64,000 bases of DNA from the NCBI GenBank assembly GCA_900539255.1, contig UQBJ01000005.1, forward strand, positions 1-64,000, in the 5' to 3' direction. The translations under genes were made by a program, and so were the position numbers. This DNA is from an uncultured Campylobacter sp. (GTDB lineage: Bacteria; Campylobacterota; Campylobacteria; Campylobacterales; Campylobacteraceae). Below the pieces are notes generated by a model. That model was given only the letters and a program-made list of their open reading frames with translations, was not told the origin of the DNA and did no database searches. How positions within the stretch are numbered: position 1 is the first letter of the stretch; each line of letters opens with the position of its first letter. This document shows positions 1 to 8,411 of this stretch, one piece after another.

Positions 1-2502
1 GCAAATGCCGAAAAAGACGCTTTAAAAAGCGAAAATGCAAGCGCAAATGCCGATGAAAACGCTAGTGCAGATGAAGAAGATATTGATTTGGACTCTTTGA
101 GCTTTGACAACAAGCTTTTAGAGCCTGAAAGTGCGAGCGAGCCAGCCCTTGCAGAAGCCCAAAATGAAAGCGCAAACGCGGCAAATGATGAAGCAACGCC
201 TGAAAGCACAAGTGATGACAACGCCCAAGATAACAACATTTACTTGCAAGACATAACGGGCGAAAACGCCGAAAATGCGGGCGATGAAAAAGAAAGCACC
301 GCTACAACAGCCCAAAATTCAGCTAGCGATGAGCCAAGCACTGATGAAAACGCCCAAAACACCGAGCCTGAAAAGCCAAAAGATGAGCTAGAAATCACGC
401 CTGTGGATTTTAAAGCAGGGGATTTTGACTTTAACTCCATCGCTCCAAGTGGCGAAACCGCGCTTAACAGCGACATAGCCGATGAAATTTTAGCCAACAT
501 ACAAAGCCAAGAACCAGCCAACACAAGCGAGCCAGCGGACGAAAGCGCCTTAAATGCGAGCCAAAACGATGAGAGCTCAGCCAGCGAAGACGCACCGCTT
601 GAATTTGACGCGCAGGATTTAGCCGACATTACGCAAGGGCTTGGTGTAGATGAGCAAGGCGCGGCAAATTCAGCCTTAAACGAAGACTCACAAAGTGAAA
701 GTGCGGCAAATCCACAAAATGATGAAAATAATGCAATGGATTTTCCCCAGCAAGGCACTTTGAGCGATGATGAACTTGCCAAAGCGAGCTTTTTGCAGCC
801 TTTAAACGAGCCTTTCCAAAGCGAGCCAGCCAGCACAAGCGATGAGCCAGCGGACGAAAATTTAGCCCCAAATTCAAGCGAAACAGCGGACGAGAGTTTA
901 ACTTTGAATTCAAACGAGCAAACGAGTGAAAGTTTAACCTTAAATTCAAGCGAAACAAAGGGCGAAAATTTAGCCGATGAGGATTTGTCTCAAATCCTAA
1001 ATGACGAGCAAGCCACTGACTTTCAAGCCAAAAACACAAGCAGCGAGCAGGATTTAAGCGATGAGAGTTTGCCCCAAGAAAATGCTGAATTTGCAAGCGA
1101 AAATTTAAGCGATGAAAATGCCGAAATTTTAGGCGAAAATTTAGACGAAAATGCGCAAACTCAAAGCCCAGCCCTTGATGAAACGAGTGCTGAAATTCAA
1201 GCTCAAATCAAGGACATTAGTGCATTAGAAAACGAAGCAAATGCGCCACTTGATGAGCCACAAAGTGCTGAAAGTGCGATGAATTTGGACGAAGGCGCGC
1301 AAGGTGCTGAAAATGCGCTAGAAATGGCGCAAGAAACGCTAGAAAGCACGCAAAACGCCGAAAATCCACAAGCGGAGCAAGACACAGCGCAAGAAACGCC
1401 AAGCGATGAGCTTGCAACGCAAGAAAACGCTGAATTTGCGGGCGAAAATTCACTAGAAACAACACAAAATGCTGAATTTACAAACGAAAATGCGCCCCAA
1501 ACAGCGCAAAATGCCGAATTTGCAAGCCAAACAGCAGAGCAAGAAAACGAGCCTTTGCCCCAAGAGCTTGCTTTTAGCGTGGAGGAAAAGCAAGAAAAGA
1601 CGATGAGCTTTGATGATTTGCCCGAAAATGCGAAGTTTTTGGGGCAGAAAAACAACGATTTCATCGACCCAGACGACATTAAGCCTGTTTTGCTTGATGA
1701 AATGCCTATGCAGCAAAGCACGCAGGACATAGTCAAGGGACAGCTTGCGGATTTAAACGCTATGGACGAGGAACTCAACTCACCAAACGCCCAAAATTCG
1801 CCAAGTAGCGAAGATGACGCCTTGACAAAATCGCTCAATGCGGACAATGAAAACTTGCTTGATAATCTAAACACGGAGCAAAATGCCACACTTGCGCCAA
1901 GCGAGCAAAATGAGAGCATTTTAGCGAGTGAAAATTTAGCCCAAACACCGAGCGAAGTAAGTTTTGATGAGAGTTTAGCCCAAACTCCAAGTGAGATTAA
2001 GTTTGATGAGAGTTTTGCTCCAAGTGATGATTTTGCAGGGCAGAAAAATGCTGAATTTACAAGCGAAACCCAAACAGCGCAAAGCGATGAGAATTTAGCA
2101 CAAAATATGGCAGCGCAAATGCAAAGTGATGAAAATTTCGCGCAGGCAAGTGATGAGAATTTAGCCCAAACTCCACAAATCAATGCGCCATCAAGTGAAA
2201 ATGCTTTAAATGCTGATTTAACAGATGATTTGCAGGGGTTGAGTGAAGAAGAGTTGCAAAGGGCTTTGGGCGAAATCCCCGCGCAAACAAGCCAAGCGCA
2301 AACAAACGCAAATAAAGCAAGCCAAAACGCAAGTGCGACAAACAATGAAAATTCAAGCCCTAGCGAGCTTATGGACGAGTTAAGTCGCGGTATAAGCGGG
2401 GCTATCACTTCAAGTATCAAAGATGATGCCCTAAAAGCCGCCTTAAAAGGTATGAATATGCACATTGATATAAACATAAAATTTGACGAGGATAAGGCGT
2501 GA
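1..2502 (+). CDS. Highly acidic low-complexity protein (5' end outside window)
   Basis: The reading frame is open from base 1, so the gene begins upstream and at least 833 residues are present. The product is almost entirely Ala, Asn, Glu, Ser, Asp and Gln, built from degenerate words such as ENLAQTPSE, AQNAEF and SDENLA. Aromatics are scarce, and there is no signal peptide or membrane segment, so it should be intrinsically disordered. Only the last ~50 residues look ordered (ELMDELSRGISGAITSSIKD, then an alternating hydrophobic tail ending FDEDKA). The position before gmk-tatA-argS matches the 'highly acidic protein' that follows fliR in C. jejuni (remembered synteny). The role is unknown; a flagellar or export link is only suggested by that neighbourhood. 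The stop overlaps the gmk start. Confidence 0.85.
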   Translation, partial: ANAEKDALKSENASANADENASADEEDIDLDSLSFDNKLLEPESASEPALAEAQNESANAANDEATPESTSDDNAQDNNIYLQDITGENAENAGDEKESTATTAQNSASDEPSTDENAQNTEPEKPKDELEITPVDFKAGDFDFNSIAPSGETALNSDIADEILANIQSQEPANTSEPADESALNASQNDESSASEDAPLEFDAQDLADITQGLGVDEQGAANSALNEDSQSESAANPQNDENNAMDFPQQGTLSDDELAKASFLQPLNEPFQSEPASTSDEPADENLAPNSSETADESLTLNSNEQTSESLTLNSSETKGENLADEDLSQILNDEQATDFQAKNTSSEQDLSDESLPQENAEFASENLSDENAEILGENLDENAQTQSPALDETSAEIQAQIKDISALENEANAPLDEPQSAESAMNLDEGAQGAENALEMAQETLESTQNAENPQAEQDTAQETPSDELATQENAEFAGENSLETTQNAEFTNENAPQTAQNAEFASQTAEQENEPLPQELAFSVEEKQEKTMSFDDLPENAKFLGQKNNDFIDPDDIKPVLLDEMPMQQSTQDIVKGQLADLNAMDEELNSPNAQNSPSSEDDALTKSLNADNENLLDNLNTEQNATLAPSEQNESILASENLAQTPSEVSFDESLAQTPSEIKFDESFAPSDDFAGQKNAEFTSETQTAQSDENLAQNMAAQMQSDENFAQASDENLAQTPQINAPSSENALNADLTDDLQGLSEEELQRALGEIPAQTSQAQTNANKASQNASATNNENSSPSELMDELSRGISGAITSSIKDDALKAALKGMNMHIDINIKFDEDKA

Positions 2503-3161
2503 ATTTAGCGGAAAATAGCGTAAATTCAGCGCAAATTCAAGGCGTAAATTCACGCAAGGGCTTTATTTTGCTCATCTCAGGACCAAGTGGGGCGGGCAAA
2601 TCCACGCTTTTGGCAAGACTCACGGCTGAATTCAAAGAAGAATGTTATTTTTCGGTATCTTGCACGACACGCACTCCGCGAGATGGCGAGATAAACGGGG
2701 TTGATTATCATTTCATCAGCGAAGATGACTTTAAAAAGGGCATTGAAAAGGATTTGTTTTTGGAGTATGCTTTCGTGCATAGCCATTACTACGGCACACG
2801 CGCCCAAGAAACCGAGCAGGCTTTGCAAAATGGCAAGGTAGTTATCTTTGACATTGATGTGCAGGGCTTTCATCAAGTGCGTGGCAAGCTCAAAGAGCGA
2901 TTAACAAGCATTTTCATCACTACAAAAAGCTTGAAAGAGCTTGAAAACCGCCTTTTAAAGCGGGCGAGTAATGACGACATAAAAAAACGCCTTTCTAACG
3001 CTCAAAATGAGATGAAAGCCCTGCGCGAATACGATTATATCATCATCAACGAGGATTTGCAAAGGGCTTATATGCAATTAAAAAGTATTTTTATAGCGCA
3101 AAAATTAAAACTTTCTTGCTATAATGCTGATGAAATTACGCAAAAATGGATAAAATCATAA
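2499..3161 (+). CDS. gmk: Guanylate kinase
   Basis: Phosphorylates GMP to GDP with ATP in the cytoplasm. The P-loop GPSGAGKST lies near residues 28-36. It is followed by the GMP-binding stretch SCTTRTPRDGEINGVDYHF and by FDIDVQG. The GTG start overlaps the stop of the acidic protein (GTGA), implying translational coupling. About 20 Asn/Ala-rich residues precede the usual N-terminus, and there is no later Met before the P-loop, so the extension is either translated or the true start is a rarer codon. tatA follows after 9 bases. Confidence 0.97.
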   Translation: MNLAENSVNSAQIQGVNSRKGFILLISGPSGAGKSTLLARLTAEFKEECYFSVSCTTRTPRDGEINGVDYHFISEDDFKKGIEKDLFLEYAFVHSHYYGTRAQETEQALQNGKVVIFDIDVQGFHQVRGKLKERLTSIFITTKSLKELENRLLKRASNDDIKKRLSNAQNEMKALREYDYIIINEDLQRAYMQLKSIFIAQKLKLSCYNADEITQKWIKS

Positions 3162-3170
3162 GGAGACAAA

Positions 3171-3404
3171 ATGAGTTTGAGTTCGATAGGACCAGGACAA
3201 TGGCTGATTATACTTTTAATCATCGTCTTGCTTTTCGGGGCTAAAAAAATCCCCGAGCTTGCAAAGGGCTTGGGCAGGGGCATTAAGACCTTTAAAAGCG
3301 AGATGAATTCCGATGAGAGCGAGCTTAAAGAGGCTGAAAAGCTAGAAGACAAAGCCGACATAAAGGCGAGCAAAAGCGAAGCCAAACAAAACGAGAAAGC
3401 CTAA
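3171..3404 (+). CDS. tatA: Sec-independent protein translocase subunit TatA
   Basis: A small component of the twin-arginine translocase, which exports folded proteins across the inner membrane. It has 77 residues: a short N-terminal transmembrane helix (WLIILLIIVLLFG), the conserved hinge and amphipathic helix starting FGAKKIPELAKGLGRGIK, and a charged Lys/Glu-rich tail. AAGGAG at 3160-3165 sits at good distance from the ATG. It lies between gmk and argS in one apparent operon. TatB is the alternative, but the length and the FGAKKIPELAKGLG motif favour TatA. Confidence 0.95.
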   Translation: MSLSSIGPGQWLIILLIIVLLFGAKKIPELAKGLGRGIKTFKSEMNSDESELKEAEKLEDKADIKASKSEAKQNEKA

Positions 3405-3412
3405 ATTTAGCC

Positions 3413-5014
3413 TTGAAACAGCATATTTACAGCGAAATTCACAAGGTTTTGGGGCGTGCTTTCGTGCTTGAAAGCCCAAAGGACAAAAGGCTAGCACACT
3501 TTGCTAGCCCGCTAGCCTTTACACTTGCCAAAGAGCAAAAATGCGCCCCAGCGCAACTTGCCACGCAAATTGCGGAGAAATTCAAGGGCAATCCGCACTT
3601 TGAGAGCGTGCAAAGCGTTAATGGCTATGTAAATTTCAAGCTTTCAAAGGCTTTTTTAAATGGCTTTGCCACAAAAGCCTTGCAAAATCCGCTTGAATTT
3701 GCGCGTGGCGAGCCTAAAAAAAAGCGTTTTTTGCTAGAATTTGTGAGCGCAAACCCCACAGGACCGCTTCACATAGGACACGCAAGGGGAGCGATTTTTG
3801 GCGACACGCTCACACGCCTTGCAAGACACTTGGGCTACGCCTTTGATACGGAATATTACATAAACGATGCGGGCAAGCAAATACGGCTACTAGGGGTATC
3901 CGTGCTTTTAGCGGTAAAAAAGCATTGTTTAAATCAAAGCATAACCCCGCCCGATGAGCTTTACAAAGGTGCTTATATAGTGGATTTAGCTCATCTTGCT
4001 TATGATGAGCTTGGCAAAAAGGAAGGTGAGAGCTTTTTTAGTGAAGAAAATATCCACAAAATAGCACTTTGGGCAAAGGACAAAATGCTTGATTTAATCA
4101 AGCAAAATTTAGCCAAAGCAAGGGTGCAAATCGATGCCTTTGTGAGCGAGACGAGTTATTATGAAAAATTCGATGAAACCATAAACGCCCTTAAAGCAAA
4201 AGGCGCGGTGTATGAAAAGGAGGGCAAACTCTGGCTGGCTAGCTCTCAAAAGGGCGATGAAAAGGACCGTGTCATAGTAAATGAAAAGAACGAACGCTCA
4301 TATCTTGCCGCTGATATCGTGTATCACGCCGATAAATTAAGCCGTGCTTATGATAAATGTATCAACATTTGGGGCGCAGACCACCACGGCTACATTGCAA
4401 GAGTTAAGGCGGCTATGGAGTTTTTGGGCTTTGATGGCGCAAGGCTTGAAATTATCCTAGCGCAAATGGTGAGCCTGCTGCAAAATGGTAAGCCTTACAA
4501 GATGAGCAAACGCGCTGGCAACTTCATCTTAATGGACGAAATTTTAGATGAAATAGGAGCTGATGCCCTGCGTTTCATATTTTTAAGCAAAAAATGCGAC
4601 ACTCACCTTGAATTTGACATAGAAACGCTCAAAAAACAAGACAGCTCAAACCCCGTGTTTTATGTAAATTACGCTCACGCACGCATTTATCAAGTCTTTG
4701 CAAGGGCAAATAAGAGCTTTGAAAGCGTGCTAAATGCTAGTTTTGAAAGCCTAAATGAAGATGGGGCAAATTTGCTTTTTGAGGCTTTAAATTTGCACGC
4801 CATTTTGCAAAGTGCCTTTGAGGAGCGGGCTTTGCAAAAAATCGCTGATTATCTTAAAAGCCTTGCCGCTGCTTTTCATAAATTTTACGCTGAAAACAAA
4901 GTCGTGGGCAGTGCTAACGAGGACAGCTTGCTCAAACTCTTTGCCGTAGTGGCTTTAAGCATAAAAACAGCATTAAGCATAATGGGTATAGAAGCACAAA
5001 AGAAAATGGTGTAA
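3413..5014 (+). CDS. argS: Arginyl-tRNA synthetase
   Basis: Charges tRNA-Arg. The class I signatures are present: ANPTGPLHIGHARGA (HIGH motif, near residue 114) and YKMSKRAG (KMSKS motif, near residue 360), followed by the anticodon-binding helical domain. The 533-residue length is normal for the family. The start is TTG, eight bases after the tatA stop. It aligns with the N-terminus I remember for Campylobacter ArgS (KxxIxxEIxKxL), and no better ATG exists. It ends the gmk-tatA-argS operon and converges on dedA. Confidence 0.97.
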   Translation: MKQHIYSEIHKVLGRAFVLESPKDKRLAHFASPLAFTLAKEQKCAPAQLATQIAEKFKGNPHFESVQSVNGYVNFKLSKAFLNGFATKALQNPLEFARGEPKKKRFLLEFVSANPTGPLHIGHARGAIFGDTLTRLARHLGYAFDTEYYINDAGKQIRLLGVSVLLAVKKHCLNQSITPPDELYKGAYIVDLAHLAYDELGKKEGESFFSEENIHKIALWAKDKMLDLIKQNLAKARVQIDAFVSETSYYEKFDETINALKAKGAVYEKEGKLWLASSQKGDEKDRVIVNEKNERSYLAADIVYHADKLSRAYDKCINIWGADHHGYIARVKAAMEFLGFDGARLEIILAQMVSLLQNGKPYKMSKRAGNFILMDEILDEIGADALRFIFLSKKCDTHLEFDIETLKKQDSSNPVFYVNYAHARIYQVFARANKSFESVLNASFESLNEDGANLLFEALNLHAILQSAFEERALQKIADYLKSLAAAFHKFYAENKVVGSANEDSLLKLFAVVALSIKTALSIMGIEAQKKMV

Positions 5015-5085
5015 GAGTGAATCGCACTTGGGTGCGTAATGGGCTTGATTGAATTCTTAAATGCACGCCGCAAAATTTGTTATTT

Positions 5086-5123
5086 GTCATTGTAAGCCGT
5101 TTTTAAAAGTAGCTTACAATGAC
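5086..5123. terminator. Inverted repeat between convergent argS and dedA
   Basis: GTCATTGTAAGC (5086-5097) and GCTTACAATGAC (5112-5123) form a perfect 12-bp stem with a 14-base loop. A second, outer pair GCACGCCG (5063-5070) and CGGCGTGC (5141-5148) encloses it. The element lies between two converging genes, so a bidirectional terminator is likely. The T-runs beside it are weak. The stem word TCATTGTAAGC resembles the intergenic repeat seen elsewhere in the window. Confidence 0.55.
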
Positions 5124-5133
5124 GGACAAGCCC

Positions 5134-5712
5134 TTAAATTCGGCGTGCGGTTTTTGATTTTTTGGAAAATTTAGCAAGATAAAGCCAAAGTGCGCCGATG
5201 AGGGCGAGCAAAAAGAGTGGCACGAGATAAGGATAAGAGCCGATTTTATCGACTATGGGCGCAATGAGCGAGCCAAAGGCAAAGCCTATGTAGCCGAGCA
5301 AAACAGCCCAAAGTGCTGTGGCTAGCGTGTTAATCAGCGTAAATTTAGCCAAATCATAGCGCGCAAAGCCCGCAGCTATGGGGATAAATGTTTTTAGCCC
5401 GTAGATGAATTTTTGAAAGATTATGAGAAAAGTGCCGTGTTGTTTGATTTTCATCTGCGCTAAGGCGAGCTTGCGGCGGTGTTTGCGAAAGTAGGGCATT
5501 AAGTCTTTTTTATAATACCTTCCCATCACAAACAAAAGCATAGAGCCGATGACATTTGCGACAAAGGCTATAAGTATGCACGCATAAAGGTTTAGCTCGC
5601 TTGTCGCGCTCAAAACGCCAGCAGCAAGTATGCCTATCATTCCGCCGCCCAGCGAGTAGATAAACAAAAGCACATAGCCCCACTCCAAAAGAGCATTTAT
5701 GGTATCTTGCAC
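5134..5712 (-). CDS. DedA-family membrane protein
   Basis: Integral inner-membrane protein of 192 residues with several hydrophobic helices and the DedA/SNARE-associated features. These are an early Gly-rich segment (SLGGGMIGILAAG) and a FxxKFIxGLKTFIPIAAGFARY stretch, the usual F..RFIPGVRTF.P..AG site. Family members act in membrane homeostasis, and some are undecaprenyl-phosphate or phospholipid flippases. The specific substrate here is unknown. It starts at a GTG six bases after the rny stop, so it is probably co-transcribed with rny. Confidence 0.85.
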   Translation of the reverse strand: MQDTINALLEWGYVLLFIYSLGGGMIGILAAGVLSATSELNLYACILIAFVANVIGSMLLFVMGRYYKKDLMPYFRKHRRKLALAQMKIKQHGTFLIIFQKFIYGLKTFIPIAAGFARYDLAKFTLINTLATALWAVLLGYIGFAFGSLIAPIVDKIGSYPYLVPLFLLALIGALWLYLAKFSKKSKTARRI

Positions 5713-5718
5713 GCTTGC

Positions 5719-7251
5719 CTACTTCGCCATAGCGCTAGCTCGCAGCTCTCGTATGACATTGACTTTGATTTCGCCCGGATACTGCACCTTTTCTTCGATT
5801 TCCTCAGCGATTTCTTTGGCTAAAAGCACGGCTTCATCATCGTTGATGAGATTAGCATTTGCGATGACACGAATTTCACGCCCTGAATTTATGGCGTAAG
5901 CGTTTTTGATACCCTCTTTGCTTTTGGCTATGTCTTCAAGCTCATTGACACGCTTTAAAAAGGCTTCTAGCACTTCTCGGCGTGCGCCCGGACGAGCCGC
6001 GCTTAAAGTGTCAGCAGCGCAAACAGCGGCACTTTCGACACTTATGGCTTCTTCGTTGCCGTGGTGAGCGTAGATAGCGTTGATGACGACTGAGTGTTCT
6101 TTGTAGCGTTTGCAAAGCTCGCCGCCCAAATCCACATGTGAGCCTTCAAAATCGTGCGTTAAAGCCTTGCCTATGTCGTGCAAAAGTCCTGCTCGTCTTG
6201 CAAGCGTCTCGTCCCCGCCGCATTCAGCCGCGATGATGCCCGCAAGGTGCGCCACTTCCAAAGAGTGCGCTAAGGCGTTTTGTCCGTAGCTGGCGCGGTA
6301 TTTGAGCTTGCCGATGAGCTTTACTATCTCGGGGTGCATTTTGCTAAGCCCCAAGTCCATAACGATGGTTTGACCCTCTTCAAGTATGCTGTTTTCAAAT
6401 TCTTTGCAAACTTTGTCGTGGATTTCCTCGATGCGTGCGGGCTGTATGCGCCCATCTTCGACTAAAAGCTCGATGACTTTGGTAGCTATGGCGCGGCGAT
6501 AAAGGTTAAAGCAGCTTACGATGATAGCCCCCGGCGTGTCATCGATGATGATATCCACGCCAAGTGTCATTTCTAGGGCTTTGACATTGCGCCCTTCCTT
6601 GCCGATAATGCGTCCTTTTAACTCATCGTTTTTGATATTGACGACATTGATGAGCCGTTCAGCCGCAAAATCTCCCGCAAAGCGCGAAGTAGCCTGCGCG
6701 ATGATGAAATTTGCCTTGCGTTTTGCTTCGCTTTTAGCTTCTTCTTCATACTTTCGCACTATGTGAGCGATTTCGCTGCGTGAGCTTTCCTCGACTTTTT
6801 TTAAGATGATTTGCCTTGCCTCGCTTTGAGTAAGCCCTGCTTGGTGTTCTAGCACGCGCACGGTGTCTTTGAGCCTTTGTTCGTAGGTGTTTTTGAGTTT
6901 CACACTCTCATCGTATAGGCTTTGGACATCTCTTTGCTCGATGATGAGCTGGTTTTGCGTGTCTTTGAGCCTTTGCTCTGCTCGTGAAAGCTCGTCCATC
7001 TTTTGAGAATACTCTTTTTGCACCTTGTGGCTCTTGTCTTCAAAGCGTTTTTTAGCTTCAAATTCAGCATTCAGCACTGAATTTTTAGCGTCTTTTAAGA
7101 CAAGCTCGGCTTCATACTCGATGGCTTTTGCCTTTGCTTTGGCTTGTTCGATAAAAATGTCATATTTGGCATCGTTTATCTTTTTAGCGACTATATATCC
7201 TATCCCACCGCCGATAAGAACGGCGATAAATGCGATTAAAATTTCGACCAT
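5719..7251 (-). CDS. rny: Ribonuclease Y
   Basis: Membrane-anchored endoribonuclease that starts mRNA decay. It has 510 residues: an N-terminal transmembrane helix (ILIAFIAVLIGGGIGYIVA), a long Lys/Glu/Ala coiled coil to about residue 170, a KH RNA-binding domain with GRIIGKEGRNVKALE, and an HD metal-dependent nuclease domain (LLHDIGKALTH, then YAHHGNEE). All domain hallmarks are intact. The ATG lies inside the 3' end of the upstream cyclo-ligase gene (68-base overlap), and dedA follows after a short gap. Confidence 0.97.
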   Translation of the reverse strand: MVEILIAFIAVLIGGGIGYIVAKKINDAKYDIFIEQAKAKAKAIEYEAELVLKDAKNSVLNAEFEAKKRFEDKSHKVQKEYSQKMDELSRAEQRLKDTQNQLIIEQRDVQSLYDESVKLKNTYEQRLKDTVRVLEHQAGLTQSEARQIILKKVEESSRSEIAHIVRKYEEEAKSEAKRKANFIIAQATSRFAGDFAAERLINVVNIKNDELKGRIIGKEGRNVKALEMTLGVDIIIDDTPGAIIVSCFNLYRRAIATKVIELLVEDGRIQPARIEEIHDKVCKEFENSILEEGQTIVMDLGLSKMHPEIVKLIGKLKYRASYGQNALAHSLEVAHLAGIIAAECGGDETLARRAGLLHDIGKALTHDFEGSHVDLGGELCKRYKEHSVVINAIYAHHGNEEAISVESAAVCAADTLSAARPGARREVLEAFLKRVNELEDIAKSKEGIKNAYAINSGREIRVIANANLINDDEAVLLAKEIAEEIEEKVQYPGEIKVNVIRELRASAMAK

Positions 7252-7801
7252 TTTTCCACACTTTCTTATAAAATTTTTGGTAGGGATTTATGTAGAAATC
7301 AGCTTGTATGTCGTGCTTTTGCCCTAAATTTTGCTCGCAAAGTGCCTTTAAAGCACTCACAAAGATAATCAAGGGCTTGTAGCCCAAATTTTGAAAAAAT
7401 CTATCATAAAAGCCAAATCCGTGCCCGATTCTTCGCAGCTGCTTATCCACGCCAAGCACAGGCACGACAGCAAGGTCAATCCTGCATTCATAAGGCGAAT
7501 TCAGCGGTTCATAAATCCCAAAACGCCCTTTTAAAAAAGGGTTTCGTAATTTTACCATTTTTAAGTTTTCATCTTGCATAAATGGAACAAAAATTTTGCA
7601 TTTTTTTGCAAATTTGTTACGAAAGCGCGTTAAATCAGGCTCATAAGGCAGTGGCAAAAAGAGCAAAATTTTTTTTGCCCCAAAATGCGCGATGATACTT
7701 TCTAACTCTTTAAAAAGCCTAAAATTCGGCGTTACAAAGTGGCGAGCGTGCCTTTTTAAGAGCGTTTTTTGTCTTTTGCGAAAGCTTTCTTTTGTTTCCA
7801 T
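7184..7801 (-). CDS. 5-formyltetrahydrofolate cyclo-ligase family protein
   Basis: Converts 5-formyl-THF to 5,10-methenyl-THF using ATP in one-carbon metabolism. The 205-residue product has the family's start (KESFRKRQKTLLKR), the FLPLPYEPD and PVLGVDKQLRRIGHGFGFYD stretches (the G-x-G-x-G-x-Y-D nucleotide/folate site), and the late LG.K.HD segment. The last ~22 residues are very basic and come from DNA that also encodes the start of RNase Y in another frame. This tail looks like a read-through extension rather than a conserved part of the enzyme. Function is inferred from motifs. Confidence 0.85.
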   Translation of the reverse strand: METKESFRKRQKTLLKRHARHFVTPNFRLFKELESIIAHFGAKKILLFLPLPYEPDLTRFRNKFAKKCKIFVPFMQDENLKMVKLRNPFLKGRFGIYEPLNSPYECRIDLAVVPVLGVDKQLRRIGHGFGFYDRFFQNLGYKPLIIFVSALKALCEQNLGQKHDIQADFYINPYQKFYKKVWKNGRNFNRIYRRSYRRWDRIYSR

Positions 7802-7824
7802 TTAAACACCATTTGTAAAAAATG

Positions 7825-7833
7825 TGTTATAAT
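7825..7833 (+). promoter_or_regulatory. Extended -10 promoter for the thioredoxin-ftsY operon
   Basis: TGtTATAAT lies 36 bases before the ATG at 7869, in the gap between the divergent cyclo-ligase gene and this operon. It has the extended -10 form common in Campylobacter. No clear -35 is seen. Confidence 0.65.
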
Positions 7834-7868
7834 TTTAGCCTTTTTTAGTTAAAAGTTAAGGAAATTTG

Positions 7869-8411
7869 ATGATTTTGCGTGCTTTTTTAGTCTTTTTTTT
7901 GTGTTTTTTTGCTGCTTGTGATAGCAAAAAAGATGAAGATTACAACGCTACAAGGCATTCGAGCTTGCAGCAGGGCGAGAAACTCAACTTTTCGCTCGTG
8001 CTTAACAACGCCAAAGAGCTTTTTATCAAGGCGGACAAGCAAAAGCTTGAATTTGACACCGAGCAAAAGGCGGTTTTGTTTGTGTTTTTTACCACTTGGT
8101 GCAAGCCGTGCAACGCGATGACACCGCACTTAAACAAGCTACAAGAAAAGTATAAAGACAACTTTGTCATCATCGGCGTTTTGCTTGAAGAAAAGGACAA
8201 AATTTCTTTTGATAGCTTTTTGCAAACGCACAAAATAAACTACCCCATAGCACTTGGCGAGGGCAACTACTTGCTGGCTAAAAGCATAGGCGGAGTCAGC
8301 GCCTTGCCCGTGATGATACTTTACGCAAGCGATGGCAGGCTCATCAATCATTACTTAGGCGTTATCCCGCAAGAAATGCTTGACATTGACATACAAAAGG
8401 CGATTATGTAA
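7869..8411 (+). CDS. Thioredoxin-fold (TlpA-like) lipoprotein
   Basis: A 180-residue protein with a signal peptide ending in a lipobox-like AAC (FFAACDSKKDED), then a thioredoxin domain with the CxxC pair TTWCKPCNAMTPHL. It probably acts as a membrane-tethered periplasmic thiol-disulfide reductase, for example in cytochrome c or disulfide maintenance. The cis-Pro region (SALPVMILY) is present. I chose the ATG at 7869 over the TTG just before it because AAGGA then sits at proper spacing. The stop overlaps the ftsY ATG (TAATG), and this pairing is known in C. jejuni. Confidence 0.88.
   Translation: MILRAFLVFFLCFFAACDSKKDEDYNATRHSSLQQGEKLNFSLVLNNAKELFIKADKQKLEFDTEQKAVLFVFFTTWCKPCNAMTPHLNKLQEKYKDNFVIIGVLLEEKDKISFDSFLQTHKINYPIALGEGNYLLAKSIGGVSALPVMILYASDGRLINHYLGVIPQEMLDIDIQKAIM

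Noticed and set aside
1203..2477. Long open frame (424 codons) on the minus strand inside the acidic-protein gene
   Set aside because: It is the mirror of a low-complexity gene. Its Ser/Leu/Phe/Cys-rich product has no domain, and no ribosome site precedes it.
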